Positions 60,760 through 64,000 of a DNA stretch of 64,000 bases are shown here, in pieces. The notes under the pieces are model-generated. The model was not told the DNA's origin. It did no database searches and was given only the letters and a program-made list of their open reading frames with translations. Numbering within the stretch: position 1 is the stretch's first letter; every line of letters starts with the position of its first letter. The stretch is from contig NZ_AP022575.1 of NCBI RefSeq assembly GCF_010730055.1, positions 1,798,001 to 1,862,000 of the forward strand, written 5' to 3'. The position numbers and the translations under genes are program-made. Source of the stretch: Mycobacterium shinjukuense (lineage in GTDB: Bacteria; Actinomycetota; Actinomycetes; Mycobacteriales; Mycobacteriaceae).

Positions 60760-61859
60760 GGTGTGAGGACTCCGTGGACTGGCGGGACACCGTCGCGTTC
60801 ACCGGCCATGGTAGCCAGCAACTCCTCGACTTCCTCAAGCCGCACACATCGCCGGGGTAGCTGCTCGAACGGGTAGCGAGCGGAAACCAGCAGATCAAGG
60901 GCCGCCCGATAGGCGGTGGCATCCACGCCGAGCGCGCCGAGCACCCGCAGCTCCTTGACGACGACCAGGTCGGGGGAAAACCCCGGGGCGCCGCTGCCGA
61001 AGCCGCGGGTGCCGGCGACGACGACGGTGCCGGCGGGACGCGCGAGTGCGACCGCCTGCGCGAACGCCGCCGGCGCCTTCGCGGTCACGTCGACCACGAC
61101 GTCCGCCAGCCCGCCGGTCTGCTGTGCCAGGGCGGCGACCGGATCGTCGGCGGCCACGTCGACGACCAGGTCCGCCCCAAACCGCGGCGCCAGCGCCAAC
61201 CGGCCGGCGTCGCGGGGGCCCAACCCGGTGACCATGACGAACGCCGCACCCGCCTCCTTGGCCGCCGCCGCCGCGCACAGCCCCCGGATTCCCGGTCCGA
61301 GCACCGCTACCACGTCGCCCGGCTTGGTGCCCGGAACCGTTACTCCCCAACGTATTCCAGCTCCCAGCGGATTGAACAAGGTGGCCACCTGCGGGCTGAG
61401 CTCATCGGCCACCGGCAACACCATCGAATCGGGGGCCAGATACTGGTATTCGGCGTAGCCGCCCCACAGCCCGGGCGCCCGGTCGACCGGGATGAAGCCG
61501 TACATGTCGGCCAGGCCGTGCCGCACGCAGCGCCGGTACTCGCCGCTACGGCAGGGCGCGCACCGACGACACGACTGGAACACCTCGACGGCGACCCGGT
61601 CACCGGCCGATACCCCCCACCGCCGCGCCGCCTGCGGCCCGATCGCCGTAATGGTCCCGACCGTCTCGTGACCGGGCACGAACGCGAACCCGCCGGCCAG
61701 CTCGCCGGTGTACTGCTCGTGATCGGTCCCGCACAGCCCGCAGGCCTCGACCCGCAGCAGCGCGTCGTCCTCGCCGATGGGCGGAAACGGAAATTCCCGG
61801 ACGGTCAGGCGGCGCGGGGCCGCCAGCACCAATGCCCGTGCGACCCCGCCCGCCGACAT
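60756..61859 (-). CDS. adh: Zinc-dependent alcohol dehydrogenase (Rv1530-like)
   Basis: A 367-residue medium-chain dehydrogenase. Catalytic zinc ligands are Cys43 (CGLCGTDHEQY) and His64/Glu65 (PGHETVG). Structural zinc ligands are Cys97, Cys100, Cys103 and Cys111 (CRRCAPCRSGEYRRC). VVAVLGPGIRGLCAAAAAKEAGA is the NAD(P) fold, with an Arg in place of the third Gly. ATG 61859 gives the M. tuberculosis length and lies 4 bp after fadD24. Substrate is unknown, perhaps an intermediate of the polyketide-derived lipid made by the neighbours. Confidence 0.9.
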   Translation of the reverse strand: MSAGGVARALVLAAPRRLTVREFPFPPIGEDDALLRVEACGLCGTDHEQYTGELAGGFAFVPGHETVGTITAIGPQAARRWGVSAGDRVAVEVFQSCRRCAPCRSGEYRRCVRHGLADMYGFIPVDRAPGLWGGYAEYQYLAPDSMVLPVADELSPQVATLFNPLGAGIRWGVTVPGTKPGDVVAVLGPGIRGLCAAAAAKEAGAAFVMVTGLGPRDAGRLALAPRFGADLVVDVAADDPVAALAQQTGGLADVVVDVTAKAPAAFAQAVALARPAGTVVVAGTRGFGSGAPGFSPDLVVVKELRVLGALGVDATAYRAALDLLVSARYPFEQLPRRCVRLEEVEELLATMAGERDGVPPVHGVLTP

Positions 61860-61863
61860 AGGG

Positions 61864-63612
61864 TCAACCGTCCAGCCGGGTGAACTCACGTTGTCGGTAT
61901 AGCTGGACACACTGTGCTCGCCTGACCTTGCCGCTCGTGGTGATGGGAATCGACCCGGGCGATACCAGAACGAGGTCGGCCACGCTCAGTCCGTGTGACT
62001 TGTATACCGCCGCGTTGACATCGCGTTTGATCACCCGCAGCCTGTCCATCGCATCCTTGTCGGAGTCGCCCCTCTTTTTGACCTCGACGATGGCAACGAG
62101 CTTCTCAGCGCCGCCTTCCGGTACCCCGATCGCCACGCAGCGGCCCGCCGTGATCTCCTGGATCGTCGCCTCGATGTCGTCGGGCGAGTGGTTTCGCCCA
62201 TAAATGATCAAGAGATCCTTGATGCGTCCGATGATGAACAGCTCACCCCCGGAGAAGAAGCCAGAATCACCGGTTCTCAGCCAGGGACCTTCGGGTGTGC
62301 CCCCCGAGGGGTGGACAATCCTGGCGTCGAACGTGCGCTTGGTCTCTTCGGGCTTCTGCCAATAGCCGCACGCAACGTTGTCACCCTGCACCCAGATCTC
62401 GCCGACCGTTCCCTCCGGACATTCGATGTTCGTGTCGGGATCGACGATGCGCACCAGCTGGGACTCCGGGACGCCATAACTGACCAGTGGTGTCCCGCCT
62501 GGGCTCGAGCACCGCTGCGCTTGACCGGTGGGCAGTTTCTCGGAGTCGAAGTGGACGATCTCGGGTGGTTCGCCCGTCGTACGCGTCGCTATGTAAACGG
62601 TTGCTTCCGCCATCCCATAGGCCGGCCGCAGCGCCTTGGCAGCCAGGTTGTACCGGGCGAAGCGGTCAATGAATCGTTTCAGGGTCGCCGGCTGTACCCG
62701 CTCGCTGCCGTTGAGGATGCTGTGCACCTGCCCGAGATCAAGCCCGGCCATGTCGTCGTCGGACGTCTTGCGCAGCGCCAATTCGAACGCGAAGTTCGGT
62801 CCGCCCGAAACGGCGCAACTGTTGTCCGCCAGCAACTGCATCCATCGGGCCGGCCGCTGCAGGAACCCCACCGGACTCGTTAACACGACGGGTGCACCGA
62901 TCAGGATCGGCATGATGGCCCCTAACAACAGACCCATGTCGTGATACAGCGGCAGCCAAGACACCACGGTGAGGTCTCCTGGGACAACCCCGCCCTCGAG
63001 CGCAAAGAAGTCGGCGATCATCTGCGCGAAGTTGGCGAAGACATTTTTGTTCGAGATCGCCACACCGGCCGGTGAACGTGTGGATCCCGAAGTGTATTGC
63101 AAATACTGGGCTTCCGGCGCATCCTTACCGGCGCCACGAGAGCCGCTTGACCGCTGCCGAGATTCCAGGTCCAGCAAATCAAGTTCAATGATTGATGGTG
63201 CCGTTTGTCCGGGCTGCGGCTGTGCGTAGTCGGCGACACTGTCGACGACGGCGGAGGTGGTCAGAAGCACGGCGGGTGACGTGTCGGCCAGCACCGACAC
63301 CGTCCGCTCATCGTGGGCGCCGCCATAGGGAACCGAGAGCGGAACGGCGATAAGCCCGGCCTGCAACGCACCGAGAAATCCAACGACATATTCGAGTCCC
63401 TGCGGTGCCAGGATCACCGCCCGATCGCCGGTTGCCCCGCATTGGCTGAGTTGCTCGGCAACGTTGAGCATCCGCCGGTACAACTGCGACCATGTCAGCG
63501 TTTCCGCCGCGCCGGCCCAATCGCGCTCGTAATCGACATAGGTGATTGCCGCACCGTTAGGGACCAGACTGGCGCGCTCGCGCAGCACAGCGGGAATCGA
63601 AGAGCCGACCAC
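61864..63612 (-). CDS. fadD24: Fatty-acyl-AMP ligase FadD24
   Basis: A 582-residue FAAL. The adenylation motif is YTSGSTRSPAGVAISNKN, followed by VSWLPLYHDMGLLLG and AYGMAEATVYIA, all typical of FAALs, which load acyl-AMP onto polyketide synthases rather than onto CoA. The C-terminal subdomain (LLIIYGRNHSPDDIEATIQE) is complete. The start is GTG at 63612. It is divergent from a pks5-like gene and heads fadD24-adh-AhpD-like. It probably activates the starter for the adjacent synthase. Confidence 0.92.
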   Translation of the reverse strand: MVGSSIPAVLRERASLVPNGAAITYVDYERDWAGAAETLTWSQLYRRMLNVAEQLSQCGATGDRAVILAPQGLEYVVGFLGALQAGLIAVPLSVPYGGAHDERTVSVLADTSPAVLLTTSAVVDSVADYAQPQPGQTAPSIIELDLLDLESRQRSSGSRGAGKDAPEAQYLQYTSGSTRSPAGVAISNKNVFANFAQMIADFFALEGGVVPGDLTVVSWLPLYHDMGLLLGAIMPILIGAPVVLTSPVGFLQRPARWMQLLADNSCAVSGGPNFAFELALRKTSDDDMAGLDLGQVHSILNGSERVQPATLKRFIDRFARYNLAAKALRPAYGMAEATVYIATRTTGEPPEIVHFDSEKLPTGQAQRCSSPGGTPLVSYGVPESQLVRIVDPDTNIECPEGTVGEIWVQGDNVACGYWQKPEETKRTFDARIVHPSGGTPEGPWLRTGDSGFFSGGELFIIGRIKDLLIIYGRNHSPDDIEATIQEITAGRCVAIGVPEGGAEKLVAIVEVKKRGDSDKDAMDRLRVIKRDVNAAVYKSHGLSVADLVLVSPGSIPITTSGKVRRAQCVQLYRQREFTRLDG

Positions 63613-63821
63613 GCCAGCACACTACCGCTAACACTTGGCCGTCGTTCAGGCTTCCGGCGTTGAGGCCAACGTCAGATAGTCGGCGCGTTGATCCCCGGTC
63701 CGACGGTGTTCAGCGGGGAGGATGGCCCCAACCCCTGGTGCTGGAAGGGATGAGGCCGTCGCCGCTGTGCGCTGCTGGGGCGAAGCCTCCCGGACACCAC
63801 CCGTGAGAGCGAGGTGAGACG
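63613..63821. promoter_or_regulatory. Divergent promoter region fadD24/pks
   Basis: A 209-bp non-coding region with both promoters. GAGGTGAG a few bases before the GTG at 63822 is the ribosome binding site of the polyketide synthase. No papA-type gene is present. Confidence 0.5.
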
Positions 63822-64000
63822 GTGGATCACACACCCGTGACTCCGGTCGCGGTCATCGGCATGGCGTGCCGGCTTCCCGGCGGCATCGATTCCCCGGAGA
63901 TGTTGTGGCAGGCGCTGCTTCGGGGCGATGACCTGATCACCGAGATTGCCGAGGACCGCTGGGACGCCGACGAGTACTACGACCCCGAGCCCGGTGTCCC
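63822..64000 (+). CDS. pks5: Type I polyketide synthase, Pks5-like (5' end only)
   Basis: Fifty-nine codons from a GTG at 63822. The reading VTPVAVIGMACRLPGGIDSP, then LRGDDLITEIAEDRWDADEYYDPEPG is the N-terminal edge of a ketosynthase domain of the mycocerosic-acid-synthase/Pks5 class. Pks5-type enzymes make methyl-branched fatty acids for lipooligosaccharides or related lipids. The assignment to Pks5 rests on this short sequence and on the neighbour fadD24. The rest lies outside the window. Confidence 0.75.
   Translation, partial: MDHTPVTPVAVIGMACRLPGGIDSPEMLWQALLRGDDLITEIAEDRWDADEYYDPEPGV

Overview
The window is chromosomal DNA of a mycobacterium, most likely a slow-growing non-tuberculous species close to the M. 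tuberculosis / M. kansasii / M. marinum branch. The signs are high GC, two PPE-MPTR proteins, PlsB1, several FadD enzymes, a Pks5-like polyketide synthase start, a GlpX-free TreXYZ trehalose cluster, BsaP and a LprI relic. Gene order follows the M. tuberculosis block from Rv1594 (nadA) down to Rv1527c (pks5), read in reverse. Gene names by homology come from memory of the M. tuberculosis proteins, not from a search.

Left third (1-23 kb). The 3'-truncated nadA is divergent from its regulator nrtR across a palindromic operator. Next come a secreted lipase and the two biotin operons, bioB-bsaP-DUF2567 and bioA-bioF-bioD-2H phosphoesterase. They are followed by a membrane protein, the non-catalytic peptidoglycan binder RipD, an OafA-type acyltransferase and treX-treY-treZ. 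A MocR regulator and a divergent PNPOx-like gene occupy the slot that holds VapBC11 in M. tuberculosis. Then comes ilvA, with a 51-codon relic of a deazaflavin-dependent nitroreductase left between it and frdD.

Middle (23-47 kb). The frdABCD operon is preceded by a small Cys/His-rich ORF. Then come plsB1, an intact fadD11, two tandem PPE-MPTR genes, dnaE1, a SRPBCC protein, two short-chain dehydrogenases, glbN, a frameshifted lprI pseudogene, a methyltransferase, rluD, lspA, ansA and dinX. This part carries dispersed repeats: a 51-bp element inserted in frame at the N-termini of both DnaE1 and RluD, a MIRU-like element forming the lspA/rluD stop-start junction, and a 61-bp tandem repeat.

Right third (47-64 kb). 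Between dinX and ileS, which are neighbours in M. tuberculosis, lies a 5.5-kb accessory island. It holds a methyltransferase, a sugar-nucleotide epimerase, a DUF218-like gene split by a complete IS30-family element, and an unusual GT2 glycosyltransferase-M23 peptidase fusion. The island genes suggest a glycan or envelope modification function. After ileS come two riboswitches within 1 kb: a T-box for ileS and an M-box magnesium sensor for the Rv1535-like gene. A TetR regulator, a nitronate monooxygenase, a thioesterase, an AhpD-like protein, a zinc alcohol dehydrogenase and fadD24 follow, and the window ends in the first 59 codons of a pks5-like polyketide synthase.

Regulation visible in the sequence: an NrtR operator with a leaderless nrtR, a BioQ-type site before bioB, MocR boxes, an MtrA-like repeat before ripD, an inverted repeat in the Rv1533/Rv1532c intergene, and two long bidirectional hairpin terminators that share a core sequence. 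I saw no tRNA, rRNA or CRISPR array.
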